The notes beneath the pieces were generated by a model that worked only from the letters and a program-made list of their open reading frames with translations, did not search any database and was not told where the DNA came from. A stretch of DNA of 64,000 nt. It comes from Bretschneidera sinensis. Taxonomy: Eukaryota > Streptophyta > Magnoliopsida > Brassicales > Akaniaceae. Location: assembly GCA_023935145.1 (NCBI GenBank), contig CM043700.1, positions 24,894,001-24,958,000 of the forward strand. Reading direction: 5' to 3'. Positions 32,329 through 44,493 of the stretch are shown piece by piece. Each line of letters opens with the position of its first letter. Position 1 is the first letter of the stretch. A program made the position numbers and the translations under genes.

Positions 32329-34312
32329 TGTAATACCTGTATTCATAAAGAAAGGGTAAATAAGTAATTTAATAAATATAAAATAATACATATATGCGAA
32401 AGATTTAATTTTTATAAAACAGTTCTTAAAAAAAAACATGGCAACAGGTTGCAACACCTGTTGCCAAAAGAAAACAAATAATGCATGTAAGACAACATGC
32501 TAAATTCGTGGCAATCTCAGGAGGGGTGGTTGACTATACTTTTAAAAAAATTGTATATATATTGACTATACTTTTAAAAAAATTGTATATATATACTTTA
32601 GTTTAATTTATTAATTACTTACTAAATCCTGTTTGGTTTTTCTTCAACTACGATTCAAATTTTTCTCTTTCTTTAAACATTTGGGGACCGAAAGAAAGGT
32701 TGAAAGAGTAAAATTTTGAAGGGGTTTACGAGAATTTTATAGAGAGTCACGGGAAGCTCTAAGAAAAACAGAAGTTAATAACGTGAAGTTTATTTTTGAA
32801 ATTTAGCGAACATGAAATTTCTCGGAATTCAAAGTGAGAATTTTCAAATGGTGTGAATTATGAAGAATTGAAGAATAAATTAGAATTTAATATGAATATT
32901 ATGCCAGGTGTTGACGATCAGCAACCGGAGAAAATTATTGAGAGGAGCAGGAAAGACAATGAGGTGATCTACGGATAGCTTTAAATGCTACGTGGTGAGT
33001 TAGATTTACTTTAAGTAATCAAGATAAATATGAAATATATAGCGATAATATTTGAATAACTTATTAACCTATGATTTGATAGTAGATGAAAGTTGTTTGA
33101 TGGGTATGATAGGTATAATTGATATGTGGAAAGTTATTATTTGAGAAGTAATATTACTGGAATAATGAGTCGATTTAATAATAAATGTGATAAATGAAAT
33201 TCTTGATGAGTTATGGTTGATAAATTGATGTGATATATGAGGAGAAAAAATTAGTGAAATTGATCAAATAGTAATTTGAGAAAAGGCAAGATAGCTAAAT
33301 TTAATGTCTGAATACATGCTTCTTGTTATATTATTATTCATATGCATATTTCATATCATTGTTCATTTGCATATACATGAAATAAAAGAACTGGGAGGAG
33401 GCTGGTCTAAATAAAAAACCGTGACAAGCAGTATATGCTGGAAATAAATGAAAACCGTGACAACCGATATATGCTAGAAATAAAATAACCAGGAAATGGC
33501 TGGTCTAAATGAAACAAAAGAATCGGGAAGGCAACCGGTCTAAGATAAAAACATGTCGACATGTGGGAAGATGTTCCCTAATAATAATTCATGCATTGCA
33601 TCTGTTTTAAATATTGATTTTATTACTGAAATGTTGAAGTGTTGTTTTGTTATTATAAATTTATTTATAAATGAATAAGTCTCACAGAGAGACAATTATG
33701 GTAAGAAAGAAACATGGAAGTATAATATGATAAGAACTATCTAAATGGTAGACTATATGCTATGAACCTCATAACGAGGTAATTATGAGATAATTGATGG
33801 TCTTAAAGCAAAAAAAAATATATAAGAAGAAAATATTGATAGAGAATGGGACTTATGATATGTGTAGTGATAGTAGAACGCTATTATCAAGTTATATGAG
33901 ATATAAATGATTACATATTAAAAGACTATTTATACAATTGAATATTTCTAGTAAATTTAATTCGCTAAGCTTGTGAAGCTCATCCCATTAATGTTAAATG
34001 ATTTCAGGCAGCAGGCAGGACAGATAGTTGGTGAGCTAAGATTCATACGGATTTATTATCTGTAAGCTACATGGTCCACATCCTCATACTACTGAGAAAG
34101 AAAAAAGATGTTTGTAAATATTTATGCATATTATGTTGTATACAATGTTTAAGTTGAGACATGAATGATGTATCTCTCCTATTAAGGGTTGAGGATTGAT
34201 GTAAATAATTGCAGCTGATAAATTTTTATTGTTGCAGATATGTGTCATACTGGGATTTTCAAAATGTGATGAAACCGTCGTGGGGGTGGCCAACCCGGGA
34301 TGGGTCGTTACA
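32329..34312 (+). mobile_element. Solo LTR of a Ty3/gypsy element (1984 bp)
   Basis: Starts TGTAATACCTG, ends GGGTCGTTACA, and is bounded by the exact 5 bp repeat TCCAT. No primer site, polypurine tract or second LTR follows, so the interior was most likely lost by recombination between LTRs. TGTAAT/CGTTACA ends are known for long plant gypsy LTRs. A 32 bp tandem repeat (TTGACTATACTTTTAAAAAAA and following) lies at about 32530-32595. Near 33395-33550 a GTGACAA.C.GTATATGCTGGAAATAAA phrase repeats. No coding sequence. Confidence 0.9.
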
Positions 34313-34875
34313 TCCATGTCCCCATGCCTGCCTCAGAAGCCCATGACATCAGCTCCAAGGACATTATTAACGACTCTTCACTGAAGAAGATGGGGTGTTC
34401 AATCCGGGATGGCATGATCTACTCCAAGGCTAGGAAGAACATCATGATCGGTGATGACGACAGCAGCGAGAAGGATGACGAGATTCCTGATGATGCAGCT
34501 CCTCCCACTGCTATGGACATTGACCATAGTCCATAGCATGCTTGACATGGTGGATATGGTACTGGTCAGGCTAGACACAACGATGTCCTACAGGCTATTG
34601 CGAGCCTCCAACTGTCCATGCAATCGGGCTTCCAAAGCTTGAGCTTTTCTATCGACCAGAGCTTCTAGTTGGTGCGAACTGATATTGAGCATATTCGTCA
34701 CTATATCAGCACCCTCAGGGATGACTTTGAGTTACTATGAGAGCACTTGGAAGACTCGTTGGCAGAGATTTGAGATCTTTTCCAGAACAACTCTGTCTCC
34801 CCGCTCGCTTAGTTTTTCTTTTATCATTTCGATTATATATATATATACACATATATATAGCTCCATGGATGTTTA
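34313..34875 (+). pseudogene. Second ORF of the copia element, 3' part
   Basis: Resumes after the solo LTR. Readable segments occur in shifting frames: an acidic stretch (DDDSSEKDDEIPDD, inside 34300-34536) and then a helical tail around 34690-34790. An acidic, helical C-terminus after the plant-transposon-protein region is consistent with this ORF type, but similarity here is weak. The first residues of the 34300 frame lie in the solo LTR and are not native. Confidence 0.45.
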
Positions 34876-35571
34876 GCAAGAATATTTCTTTTCTTTACAT
34901 ACATTCATATGCTGGTACTTGAACTCGATGTTCAGGCAGATTCTATAAGCTTATAATGTATGGATTATTGTATATACTTGCTTATGTTTCACTCATTTAT
35001 CTATTAGATCATATATATGCTTTATTTTTAAGCTATATGGTTACTTAGCTTAAGCACTTTTTGCTCATCTATATGTTTTAACTGCTCAAGCTTCAGTGAA
35101 AACTTCTTACTCTTTTCAGGAAGTCTTCTCAACTCTGAATGATGCCTAGTTTTTGTACACATGTTTGTTTATGACTTATCTTCATGTTTGTGGTGACTAA
35201 ATTGCTTATTTTTTAAGTTTACACCCTTTTTTTTATACTGTTGTCAAAACATGGGAGAAAAAGAGAAAAATTTATTGTAAAGCTTTTGTAAACTAAGATA
35301 GCATAAATTTAGAGTGTAAAGCTTTTGTAAACTAAGATAGCATAAATTTAGAGGGAGCATTGCTTCGAACATGTTAACAAATGTAACATAGTCTTGCATT
35401 GCTTAGTTGAGATTGATATTGCTATATTACAATTGTTTTTGAATGCTTACATATTGGTCTTTATCAGAAAAACATAGGAAACTCTGTCCAAATTTTTCAA
35501 AAAAACCAACACTTAGTTTTAAAACTGTTTTTTTTTTCTTCTTAGTTTTGTCATCATCAAAAGGGGGAGAT
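34876..35571 (+). other. 3' untranslated internal region of the copia element, with polypurine tracts
   Basis: AT-rich and non-coding. A 39 bp tandem duplication (about 35280-35352, GTAAAGCTTTTGTAAACTAA and following) ends in TTTAGAGGGAGCA, which looks like an additional polypurine tract. The main tract AAAAGGGGGAGA is at 35559-35570, directly before the LTR. Several purine tracts in this region are a known Sirevirus trait. Confidence 0.75.
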
Positions 35572-36707
35572 TGTTGACCCGTATTTGATTTTAATAATGA
35601 TAAAAAAAACCACTTAATTTGCACTAACAATTTTATATAAATATTTAAGAAGTACAAGCATTCAGTTCAGAAACAAGATGCAAGATCCCTACGCGTTCAA
35701 ACACCAAAAGAAGACAGAAGATCTAGAATAGGAACTAAGGTAATTGAATAAGTTTGTAAATCTCTAAATTCAATTATTTAGCTTGAACTATAGCTTAATT
35801 TACAAAATACTTTGACAAAACTATAATACAAAAAGTTTCTAAGTCAAAAAATGTTTTGAAACATGAAAACTGGGTTACAACCTAGTCGATTGGGTCTACA
35901 TACCAGTGAATTAGGATATGGGACAGTAAGTTCCCAGTCGACTAGTAACTTTACCCAGTCGATTGGTCTTATAACCCAGTCGACTGGTACTCTCTCTAAG
36001 CCTAAAAGTGAAGATTTTTCACTTGATCTAATCGACTGGTACAAGAACCTAGTAGACTAGCAATTCAAAAATATGATCGTTTGAGACATAGGACTGAGCA
36101 TTTAATGCCCCAAACCTATCAAATCAGTGTCAAACGGCCTTATATAAACCCACTTCAATGAGCATTTAAACAAGAAATATAGCACATTCAATTCATCATA
36201 TAGCTCATTAATTCTTAAAACTTTGAAAATTTCATTGTGAGCCATTCTTCAAGATTGTTCTTGAAAGGGAGATATTCTTCATTTGTAAAAATCATTCATT
36301 GCTATCTCTCTACCATTTATTTTACATTTAATACAATTTATTATAAGGGAAAAAAGTTGGTGTAACTCTTACAGTATTTAGGATTAAACTCTTCGGTTGT
36401 AACTTTCGTGAGGAAGAGATTATTGTAAGGTTTGTACAACACTTGTGAAGTTGCTTAACTAACGATTAATGGATTACTTCAATGATGTTCCTTGAAGAGA
36501 GTGGACATAAGGTCGGAGAGATTCCGATATTATCGAACCACTATAAACGGAGTTTGCATTTTCACTTCTTTAACTCCTTTATTTACAAGCTTATTATTTG
36601 ATTGTGTGCATTGCTTATCAAATTGTTTTAAAAACTTGCAAGTTATATACTACATGGTTTTTAAAACCCAATTTACCCCCCTTCTTGGGTTTGAACCTCG
36701 GTTTACA
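35572..36707 (+). repeat. 3' LTR of the copia element
   Basis: The LTR is 1136 bp. It matches 18999-20162 with many substitutions and small deletions, including loss of about 30 bp just before the TATA box (36140-36149). All seven dyads of the other LTR have counterparts here at about 35882-36061, but most have one or two changes, so the motif has decayed in this copy. Confidence 0.92.
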
Positions 36708-36955
36708 GTGTAACATTTACACCATCAAATTTTTTAAACATTTGAAGCAAAATTTAGTTTATGATGTTCACTGTTTTCATAAATACAATTTGTATAAAGA
36801 TTTTGTCATCCAACTTTTTTTTAAGAAAAATATAACAAATTGTATAGCAAAGTATTTTGATCGTTATAGTTGAAAATGTTAACATAAACTTTGAACCAAC
36901 AGAGAGTATCGTAAGGTGTTTTAAAATAAATAACTCTCAAGGTGTCATATAATCA

Positions 36956-37330
36956 TAGTTATCAAAATTAAGTCGGACCAATAGGTCCGACCAGGTGAAT
37001 CATAAATCTGACAGACCAATTTGATTTTTTAATTGAACCATTATTGCAATTGAACTAGTAAAAATTAATTGATCAAACTGGTCCAACCAATGAACCGGTG
37101 AACTAAAGGTTAGATCGATCCAATTTTTTCATTTAACCAAATTCAATAGGTACGAAGATTTTTACATAAGATCTTTCTTTTAGAAAGAGGAATGTTTTAC
37201 CATACTACCATCTCTTAATATTTGTGAAGGTTATCCTTCTAATTTTATTTATTACCATTCAAAATTAGATAATCCACAACATTATTCTTTTTCTTTAATT
37301 TATGCACTTTAATCTAAATTTTAGATATTA

Positions 37331-37368
<38 letters not shown>

Positions 37369-37830
37369 ATAAAAATGCATACTTAAAAATTATTTATTAT
37401 TTTGTTATCTTATTAGACTCAATTAGCTAATACATAACCTCTAAAATATCATGGATCTTGTATATCAATTTAAAGGAAGTGATCATCAAATCTGACACTT
37501 TTACTTAGAATTGATTTTGATATAAAATTAATTACATAATATTATTATTTGTTTAACAACTAAAATATTTTTTTAAAAAATAAAATTAACTTAATCAATT
37601 TGTAATTGTAATTTATAATTTAATTTTTAGATATTTTTGTAAATACTTAATAATTTAATTTTTAGATATTTTTGTAAATACTTGATAGAATATAATCATA
37701 TCAGAATAAAATTATTATATATTTTCTAATTATATTTAATGAATCAATCGTTTATCATTGGTCCAGTGATTGAATCATTGAAGCAATAACCTATGACCTC
37801 GGTAGTTGATGTTCAATCCGATTTTGATAA
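36956..37830. mobile_element. Non-autonomous DNA transposon, 875 bp
   Basis: The end TTATCAAAAT on the left pairs with ATTTTGATAA on the right. Subterminal GGTCCGACC/GGTCCAAC-type phrases occur on the left and GGTCCAGT on the right. A 7 bp direct repeat ATAATCA flanks the element (36949-36955, 37831-37837). The interior is AT-rich, with an (ATT)n microsatellite at 37326-37366 and a tandem duplication of about 36 bp at 37614-37685. No transposase. The repeat size does not decide between hAT and Mutator-like. Confidence 0.7.
37326..37366. repeat. (ATT)n microsatellite
   Basis: About 13 uninterrupted trinucleotide units following TATTATTG. It is inside the DNA transposon above. Confidence 0.95.
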
Positions 37831-37837
37831 ATAATCA

Positions 37838-39705
37838 GCCTAAAACTACATGCTAATTTAAAGTAATAACTAAAAAAATAGAAATCAATTTTGAAAATTA
37901 AAAATAATTAAGATTGCTTTAGTGTGGCGAACAGCTGTACTTCATAATTAAGGCATTAAGTACTACCAAAAACCTCAATTTCATCTAGCACTTGAATAAA
38001 TGCCAGAGTCTTACATGAATAGAACCCAATTCATTTTTTTTTAATTGGAACACCAATACAATTAAATAATTATTCGATTACAGTTTTATAAGTTCAATAG
38101 ATAATAATTATTATTATAATAGTTCACATAAACTTATATATAATGAGAGAAATAAATAATATTTAAGTTGAAGTAACCCATATTTAAAATTGAAGATAAT
38201 TGAATATGGTATTTTATTTTTCCGAGACCTCAATCTTAACTACTAAATCAAGACGTCATTAACGAATTAAACTTAACTCATAACTTGTTATATATCTACT
38301 ATTGTGTATCATATTTAATTAAACATGTGTTACAGTTTGTGCATACTTCACGGGTCCATATCTGTAGAACTCCCGACGATTATGGCATCCCGTTCTCCGG
38401 TGAGCGGGCAGGGGTTAGGGAGCAGTGCTCACAAAAATTTCAGGTCCTATGCATGTTTTGGGTCTGGTTTTTTACTTTACGGTTTGGATTTGAAACCATA
38501 AATAGCTGTGGTTTTACAGAAGGGCGAAAACTCTAATTAAAGTGTCTTAAGTTGCTTATCAATATTCTCTATGTACTGAGTGTACATTGTACGAGAGATT
38601 TGTAAGGTTGATAATAGTGAAACTTTTGGCAAGAAGTAACTTTATTCTGGGTAAACCTAAGTATATCATGTTTTATTTTTTTTTTATTTATAATTCGTGT
38701 GATTGATAGATTTCGAATCGTTCAACATATATGCAATAAGGTAAAACTTAACTAATTGGTAGTTTAGGGGAAACATAAAGAACCGGCCATCCAATTTAGC
38801 AATCCAGAAGTATGCAAAATAGTGTCACCTAATGGAACTTAACGAGTAACTAACCATTTTAGCCTCATAAATTATTGTAGCGAGTGAAAAAAATTTGGAC
38901 CTTGATTGGTTGGTTATTGGGTAGCTAAAAGATTTGATGCTCATGGGTGTACCTCTAACAACACTAGGTAATTTATATTCCAAATAAAGATTGGTGGCCA
39001 TCATCTTGCCATCCAAATTAACCATCTTCGAGAATGGGAGTGTGTCATGTCAGTGTAAACATTTTGAACTTTTTGCTTCTATCCTGCAACACAAATATGC
39101 TTGTTACGAATGAAGTTTCCCATAATTTTCACTCGAGCATAAAAAAATGTCCTAATGAATAAAAGTAATAACAAAAACGGATGGCTCACCACTCATATAT
39201 ATTCCTACATTCAAATTAAATTAAGCATATATATATTATAATAATTAATGAAAAAGAAAATTACAGTTCCACAATAACAATATATAAAATTAAAAAAAAA
39301 AAAAATCACCCCCCTTGTCCGCTGTGGCTGTTGCAGGGAGGAAGAAAAGAACAGTGGTCAGAGTCACTCATTTCATGATAATAGCTACAACATAGTATGG
39401 ACAGGTAAGGTAATGCAGCCAAAAACCTTCTGTTTTCTCTTCTCAAAACCCTAACCTCTTTACCTGACCAATACCAGTAGCTATAGCTGAACCGCTTTTC
39501 GCCTCTAACTAAACCCGGTTTTCTATGAAAGAAAGGCAAATTACCCACTTTCTTTTCCATGGTCCCAGCATTTCCTGCCTACCGTTCGCACTAATGAACC
39601 CACTTTTTTTTCCTTTTTTTGGGTAAATTATATCTCATTACCTCTTTGGATCCTATCCATGGTTATATTAATATACCCTTTTCTTTAATTTTCTCTCTAA
39701 GTAAA
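37838..39705. other. Intergenic, upstream of YABBY5
   Basis: No convincing gene. A GC-richer island at 38340-38530 has a short open frame from an ATG near 38374 (MASRSPVSGQGLGSS...) that ends at 38500. I do not recognise it and it may be a fragment. The minus-strand ORF 39306-39560 has no family resemblance. The last 400 bp hold pyrimidine-rich, TATA-proximal sequence typical of a plant promoter. Confidence 0.5.
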
Positions 39706-39709
39706 TTTT

Positions 39710-39719
39710 CTATATATAT
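39710..39719 (+). promoter_or_regulatory. Putative TATA box of YABBY5
   Basis: CTATATATAT lies about 245 bases before the start codon, followed by pyrimidine-rich leader sequence. The transcription start was not determined. Confidence 0.45.
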
Positions 39720-39962
39720 GGACATTTAGTTTTACTACTGTGATATGCCTGGTTTCATAGCAAGGAGTTGAGAGTCTGAGAGAGGAAAAAAAAAAAGAAT
39801 AGAATCCTTTTTTTCTATTTAATTCCTTCCTCTTAGCTAGTGTTGCTTTCTTTTGTGTGGTTTTAGCAATTTGCAAGAGCTTTTTGCTGTCTTTATCTTC
39901 TTCTTCTTCTTGGGTTAATTTTAAAGAGGTATATTATTAGCTTTTAATTTTGGTTGAAAGAC

Positions 39963-42884
39963 ATGTCGAGCTGCATCGATGATGTGCCTGAGCAACTCTG
40001 CTACATCCCTTGCAACTTTTGCAACATAGTTCTTGCGGTATCCATCTCTCTCAACTCTTCTTCAGTTTAATAATGGGATCTGCTTTCTCTGTGCTATCTT
40101 CTCATCAACCCACTAACATTTTCTGTATGTGTATATGTGTATATATATATCTAACAAGAAAGAACATTTTAGATCCTGATTAAAGCTAGCGATGATCAGG
40201 TTTTTTTCTTCACTGCGTGCAATCCATTAATTTTTCTTTTTGGTTTTGCTACAGTGAGGTCTCCATCGATAAGACTTCTTTTTTTTCTCTTTGTGCTCTC
40301 ATATCTTCTTTTGCAGTCAAAGAAAAGTCATATACCTGAAGGTCCTCAAGTGCTAAGACCAGAGAGAAAGAAAATTTATTGGATTTTATTGTTTAATGTC
40401 AAAACAAGCATTTGATTTGATGATATATAGGGAGTAATTGATCTGATGAGGACAACTCCTCTCAGTTATTTTGTGACAGACATTACCTTTCCCTTGCCAA
40501 AAAAAACACTGCACAAGCCATTTCCTCTTACTGCTGTTCAAAACTCAGCTTCTTTAGCTGATGAGGAAAGGAAAATCAACTCATTTCCTCAAAAATCTAA
40601 GGATACCCTAAAATTTTATTTCTATTTATTAACAGACCCATATCTCATTTTCTGTATATATCTTTGTTTTCTTCATTCTTCTTCTTTCTTCAAAAAGTCT
40701 AGTTTTTCTCTTGGACAGGAAATTTCAAAAGAAGAAAAGCATCAAGATTACCAATAATTATGATCTTTCTCTCTTTATTTTATTTTATTTTCGTTTCGCT
40801 TTTAGAATTTTATGTTGAAATTTAAAGAGAAGAATTAATATACTATTACATAGAAAGAGAAAGAGAGATGGAGGAGATGGTAAGGTAATTATTGGTTGTT
40901 AATATGTGCAGGTGAGCGTTCCATGCAGCAACCTGTTTGACATTGTGACCGTCCGATGCGGGCACTGCACCAATCTGTGGTCCGTGAACATGGCTGCTGC
41001 GTTTCAGTCACTTTCATGGCAAGATGTTCAGGTGATACTATCATTTATTAGTAATTAATTATCAGCTTATATGGAGTAGTATATTTTTAGGGTGTTAGCC
41101 TCTGAAATCTAGGGTTTTTGGGTCTTACTTCTTTTGAGGAAATCTAAGCTTTCATGACAGGAATCGAGTATTTCAAAGCCCTGGCAGCCGCCATAACCCA
41201 AAACCTGTGTTTTACTTTTTGTAGAGAGCTCTGGTTTTTGCGGCCCGTCGTCAGGGGTCTTGTCAAGAGACCCATCAAAGGATATATAGGGTTTTGCTTC
41301 TTTAGCCGCTTTTTAATCGGAATCCTACCACCTATAGCTATGGTTTATATTACCCTTGATTTGATTGACATGAATGTTAGGGTTCTTACTTATGATTTAT
41401 GATTTCTTTTCAAACGCTTTTGTCCTCTTCTGTGGAAACATAGCCTTTTATTTTTTCTTTTTTCTTTTTTCTTTAAGATCCTTGACGCTACACAACTGGC
41501 TATATTATAATATCTCTCTTAATTAATTATGTGCAATATTTCTAACTGATTCAGTCACTTCACTTTTGCTGGGCTTTTCCTTTCCCCTATGTCTCACAAA
41601 ACATCATAAACATGACTTGTTCATCTTCAGCTGCATTTCCCTTTCTTTTATTGTTTATTGTTGATTTATTTAATTTGTTTTAGTCATTTTAACTCTTTTA
41701 ATTAATTAATTTAGGCACCCAATTACACCTCACCAGAGTACAGAATTGAGTTGGGTTCTTCCTCTTCAAAGTGCAACAACAAGATGTCAATGAGAGCACC
41801 CGCCAACAATGCCACCACTGAAGAAAGGGTTGTCAATCGACGTGAGTCACTTGCTCAAATATATGTTATTACTTTTCTTCTTTCTTTCTTTCTTTTTTAT
41901 TATTTTTTGGTACTTTGATATATATGTGGTCATGAAAGCATATTAATTTATATTTAAAACTCAAATATATGTATGAATTCATGTGCTGTTATTTTCATTT
42001 TCAGCTCCCGAGAAGAGGCAGCGAGTACCATCTGCATATAACCAGTTCATAAAGTAATCAAACTGTTTAATAGATTTGAATACATTTTTTGAGTGAGACA
42101 AATACTTTTCTTTAATTTTATATGATATACTATACAGAGAAGAGATTCAGAGGATCAAGGCGAACAACCCAGATATCAGCCATAGGGAAGCATTTAGTAC
42201 TGCTGCAAAGAATGTAAGTCATGAACCAAATCAATACTCACTGTATAATTTAACAACATTATCCTTAAAAATTTAACTAGGAGTACTAACATATATATCT
42301 TAATTTGCTAGTGGGCACACTTCCCTCATATTCACTTTGGGCTGATGCTGGAATCCAACAATCAAGCTAAGCTGGACGGTGTAAGTACTCGGTTAATACT
42401 AATAGACCACTAATTGCTTCTCCTTCAGTAACCCAGTAGTACGACATTTGTTTTATAAATTAAGTATATTATTTGCAGCATGAAATATCTTTCTTTTTTC
42501 TTAAGTCTTAAATTACACTCCTAAATCCTAATAATATTACAGTACTGCGGTGCTTGAAAATCTTTTTATATAGGTGAACCTCTAGTAGGTAATTTTCTTA
42601 TTAATTTTTGAAAACTTATTTACTCCCATTAAAAGTGAGACCTCTCAATCCAATTTTTATCTTCTTCTTTTTTTTTTTAAGTGAATCAAATACACTTGAG
42701 TTTAAAATTTTGCTTTTGGGTCACACATTGATAATAGTAATTCAAAACCTCATGTGTATCTAATTAAGAACTATTGGAAAATATACCCAACACTTACATT
42801 ATTTGTCTATTAATTTGAAAACTGATTTTTGTGCAGGCACCTGAGAAGCACCTCATGTCAAGGGCTGCACTGCTTAATAAGTGA
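39963..42884 (+). CDS. YAB5: YABBY transcription factor, YAB5 type
   Basis: Seven coding exons with GT-AG introns join to 187 codons: 39963-40037, 40912-41031, 41715-41841, 42005-42053, 42138-42213, 42312-42380, 42837-42884. The C2C2 zinc finger is intact: Cys17, Cys20, Cys41, Cys44 (CX2C-X20-CX2C). The YABBY helix-loop-helix (HMG-like) domain spans about residues 108-160 ([15 protein letters not shown] through [13 protein letters not shown] sequence). The N-terminus ([12 protein letters not shown]) and [11 protein letters not shown] are typical of the YAB5 clade rather than FIL/YAB3, YAB2, INO or CRC. The family is plant-specific, nuclear and DNA-binding, and specifies abaxial identity in lateral organs. 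The start is the first ATG that gives the finger. No breaks were seen. ORFs inside introns 1 and 2 (40446-40757, 41154-41402) are not exons. Confidence 0.95.
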
Positions 42885-44161
42885 TGGTCTTGAGTTTCCA
42901 AGACTGCTTCTGCTTCAATGAAGTGGATGCATTGGCATGGAAGCAAAGAAATCCTTCACTTCAAAGTGTTTCTTTTTTTATTTATGATTAAGCACATTAA
43001 TCTATATCCAAAGTCAGTGTACTTGCCTCAACTTCTTTAGCGGTTGTTATTTCCTTGACTTGAAACAAGTAAGCTATTTTCTTTTTCATCTAGCTTCTTC
43101 AGTCCTGCAATTTCCATCTGAAGATAATGACTAAAATAAATTTGAGTGTTTAATTTCAGCTTTTATATTCATTTCTTCTGCATTGAGGTAGAAATCAACA
43201 TAATTGGTACTACTTGGGCTGTGATTCATAGTGAAGAGAAAAGTGAAAGAAAGGAAAAAGTAGATGAAAGAAAATAGAGCAGCAAGCAAGTTTATTTCTA
43301 ACACAAGGAGACAAATGCAAGAAGAAAGAGAACTAGATAGACTGAGGTCTTTATTACTCATGTACAAATAACAATACTCTCAAATTGGAGGAATTGGTCT
43401 GCGCGCAAGTTTATTTCTAACACAAGGAGACAAATGCAAGAAGAAAGAGAACTAGATAGATCGATGTCTTTATCACTCATGTACAAATAGCAATACTCTC
43501 AAAATGAAAGAATTGGGCAGCGCAAGTAAAATAAGCCCTTTTTCATCTCTCTCTTTAATCATAGCTTTAAAGTACACTGTTTAAGAAAATGACTTAATTA
43601 TTTTTTATACTTTAAGACCAAGAATCATGTTCGTATTTGGAGTGCATGTCTAACATGAGAGATTCTTTATACTCTAGTCCATAAAAAATACATGATACGA
43701 AGATATCTTTCACCATCAGATGGCATAAAAAAAAGAAAAAATGGAAGATCTTCTTTTCATCCCATGATAGAGAATATTTTGTATTATGTATTTTTCATAG
43801 GGTAGAGTTAGACAAAAAAATTTCTAACACGGGTATGCAAAATATATGAGAATTTCTTGAGTGTTAATCCCGGCATAGGAGAAATTCCTACACCAAAAGC
43901 GGTAATCACCGTTAATAAAAGAGAATATTTTGCACCCTCTCCTCATCGATGGTAAATGCTCCCGACATAAGAATCTCTCTTAATCTGGGCATGCTTACTT
44001 AATATATACACACACAAAGGGACTATCACCGAGGGGAAAATCACTCGATGTTGAATTGTTTTTTTGAAGTGTAGGAAATTTTTTTAATGTATATACACAC
44101 AATATCCAAATAAAATTTTAGGAGAGTTACAACTTAAGTCGGCAATGAACCATCTTAGGCT
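42885..44161. other. YABBY5 3' flank with a tandem duplication
   Basis: Contains the 3' UTR region and then non-coding DNA. An approximately 119 bp segment is tandemly duplicated (43286-43404 and 43405-43521, each beginning GCAAGTTTATTTCTAACAC). Copies differ at a handful of positions. The minus-strand ORF at 43131-43367 spans one copy and is not supported. Confidence 0.7.
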
Positions 44162-44493
44162 TAATTATTTGGGTAAATTACACAAACCTCCTTAAGTTAA
44201 CGTATATTTATAAGCACCTCCCTTGTATTTTCTAAATCTTTACTTACACCCCCTGATATGAAAGATTAAATTTGATTCCATGTGATTAAGTTTTTTCGCC
44301 AGGAGGTGCCCTGGTGTAAGTGCTTACATCCTTTAGTACACCTCTCGGTAAGGAAGATTAAATTTGATTTCATGTGATTTCAAGTGATTAAACTTTCCTA
44401 TCAATGAGTGTAAGCAAAAATTTAAAAAATACAATGAAAATGCTTTTAATTATACGCTACAAAAGAAATCCGTATGATTTACCCTAATTATCT
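44162..44493. mobile_element. Mutator-like MITE (314 bp) with 9 bp target duplication
   Basis: The element proper is 44171-44484. The left end GGGTAAATTACACAAACC and the reverse complement of the right end GGGTAAATCATACGGATT begin inverted arms of about 85 bp that stay alignable to TTTGCTTACAC / TTTACTTACAC. Flanks are TAATTATTT (44162-44170) and TAATTATCT (44485-44493), a 9 bp duplication with one change. Long arms and a 9 bp duplication point to the Mutator (MULE) superfamily. No coding sequence. Confidence 0.88.

Larger units (their letters stand above)
18999..36707 (+). mobile_element. Sirevirus-like Ty1/copia element, host to two later insertions
   Basis: LTRs 18999-20162 and 35572-36707 are direct copies starting TGTTGACCCG and ending TTTACA. 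A perfect tRNA-iMet primer site (20165-20176) and a G-rich polypurine tract (35559-35570) flank the interior. Gag with zinc knuckle, protease, integrase and RT follow in copia order, then a second ORF. Removing the nested gypsy element and solo LTR with their duplications leaves about 9.2 kb. Palindromic motifs in the LTR, purine tracts ending in GGGGGAGA or GAGGGAG, and an extra ORF after pol fit the Sirevirus lineage. The flanks (GTCTG/GTGTA) match at three of five bases, so the target duplication has decayed or been lost. Confidence 0.88.

Noticed and set aside
32480..34310. Full-length gypsy element instead of a solo LTR
   Set aside because: Only one copy of the sequence lies between the exact TCCAT repeats; no primer site, polypurine tract or second LTR.
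39306..39560. Minus-strand ORF of 84 codons upstream of YABBY5
   Set aside because: No recognisable domain, overlaps promoter-side sequence, and composition fits antisense of pyrimidine-rich DNA.
40446..40757. 103-codon plus ORF within YABBY5
   Set aside because: Lies wholly in intron 1; the flanking exons join perfectly in phase without it.
41154..41402. 82-codon plus ORF within YABBY5
   Set aside because: Lies in intron 2 and has no similarity to YABBY proteins.
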